Positions 24,124-24,238 of a stretch of DNA of 24,238 nucleotides are shown piece after piece. The position numbers and the translations under genes are program-made. The notes under the pieces are model-generated. The model saw only the letters and a program-made list of their open reading frames with translations. It was not told the origin of the DNA and did no database searches. The stretch's first letter is position 1. Each line of letters starts with the position of its first letter. Origin of the DNA: Clostridia bacterium (GTDB lineage: Bacteria > Bacillota_A > Clostridia > Oscillospirales > Acutalibacteraceae). The stretch lies in the NCBI GenBank assembly GCA_017390825.1, contig JAFPAK010000217.1:1-24238 (forward strand), read 5' to 3'.

Positions 24124-24238
24124 ATGGTCAATATAACAGATGTAAGACAGATTCTTCAATTCGCAATAGATGCGGAGATTAAAGTCTTTCTTGATGGCGG
24201 CTGGGGTGTAGATGCACTTCTTGGACATCAGTCAAGAA
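24124..24238 (+). CDS. Nucleotidyltransferase, aminoglycoside/lincosamide type (partial, runs off right edge)
   Basis: ATG 24124 follows GAGG with 8-nt spacing. The 38 complete codons give MVNITDVRQILQFAIDAEIK followed by VFLDGGWGVDALLGHQSR. The DGGWGVDALLG motif is the active-site start of antibiotic nucleotidyltransferases (LnuA and ANT(2'')-like) and their uncharacterised relatives; the metal-binding D-x-D and the rest are outside the window. Such enzymes move AMP from ATP to a drug hydroxyl, but many chromosomal relatives have no proven substrate. It starts 44 nt after the hairpin element and may be served by that element's promoter. No claim of resistance can be made from this fragment. 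Confidence 0.75.
   Translation, partial: MVNITDVRQILQFAIDAEIKVFLDGGWGVDALLGHQSR

Overview
The window looks like a chromosomal stretch of a spore-forming, starch-using Gram-positive gut Firmicute, most like Ruminococcus or a related Oscillospiraceae genus. The grounds are AddAB rather than RecBCD, SpoIIE, a class B sortase, Thr/Ser-rich lipoproteins, a maltodextrin ABC system without its own ATPase gene, strong AGGAGG-type ribosome sites with some GTG/TTG starts, and moderate GC. No rRNA, tRNA or CRISPR array is visible. Genus assignment is inference.

Layout. (A) 1-4518, minus strand: a tight operon of a NifS/IscS-type cysteine desulfurase, ThiI, then a CinA reading frame that continues without a stop codon into a class B sortase running off the left edge. 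A consensus promoter lies at 4562-4590. (B) 4642-7006, plus strand: an OPT-family oligopeptide transporter translationally coupled to a small PqqD-family protein. Its promoter carries a perfect 10+10 inverted repeat around the -10. (C) 7011-7411: a gene-free, hairpin-packed element with 13-bp terminal inverted repeats, followed by a 28-bp perfect palindrome and a terminator. (D) 7541-16086, minus strand: addB-addA, then a Cthe_2159-like carbohydrate-binding lipoprotein overlapping a VanZ-family gene. (E) 16122-16223: a 33-codon Asn/Gln/Lys-rich gene with its own terminator. (F) 16465-18777: spoIIE. (G) 18939-23679: a maltodextrin operon (solute-binding lipoprotein, two permeases, 4-alpha-glucanotransferase). 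(H) 23687-24080: a second, diverged copy of the hairpin element carrying a consensus promoter and a remnant of a four-helix-bundle (S23-type) protein gene, followed at 24124 by the start of a nucleotidyltransferase gene that runs off the right edge.

How the genes work together. The desulfurase supplies persulfide sulfur to ThiI for tRNA 4-thiouridine (and possibly thiamine thiazole). AddAB is the double-strand-break resection nuclease. The mal genes import and rearrange malto-oligosaccharides, presumably energised by a shared MsmX-type ATPase encoded elsewhere. OPT plus PqqD suggests a peptide-handling module.

The most unusual items are the CinA-sortase continuous frame and the two hairpin-array elements. 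The two element copies differ in sequence but keep the same stems through paired base changes. Each begins within 4-8 nt of the stop codon of the last gene of an operon.
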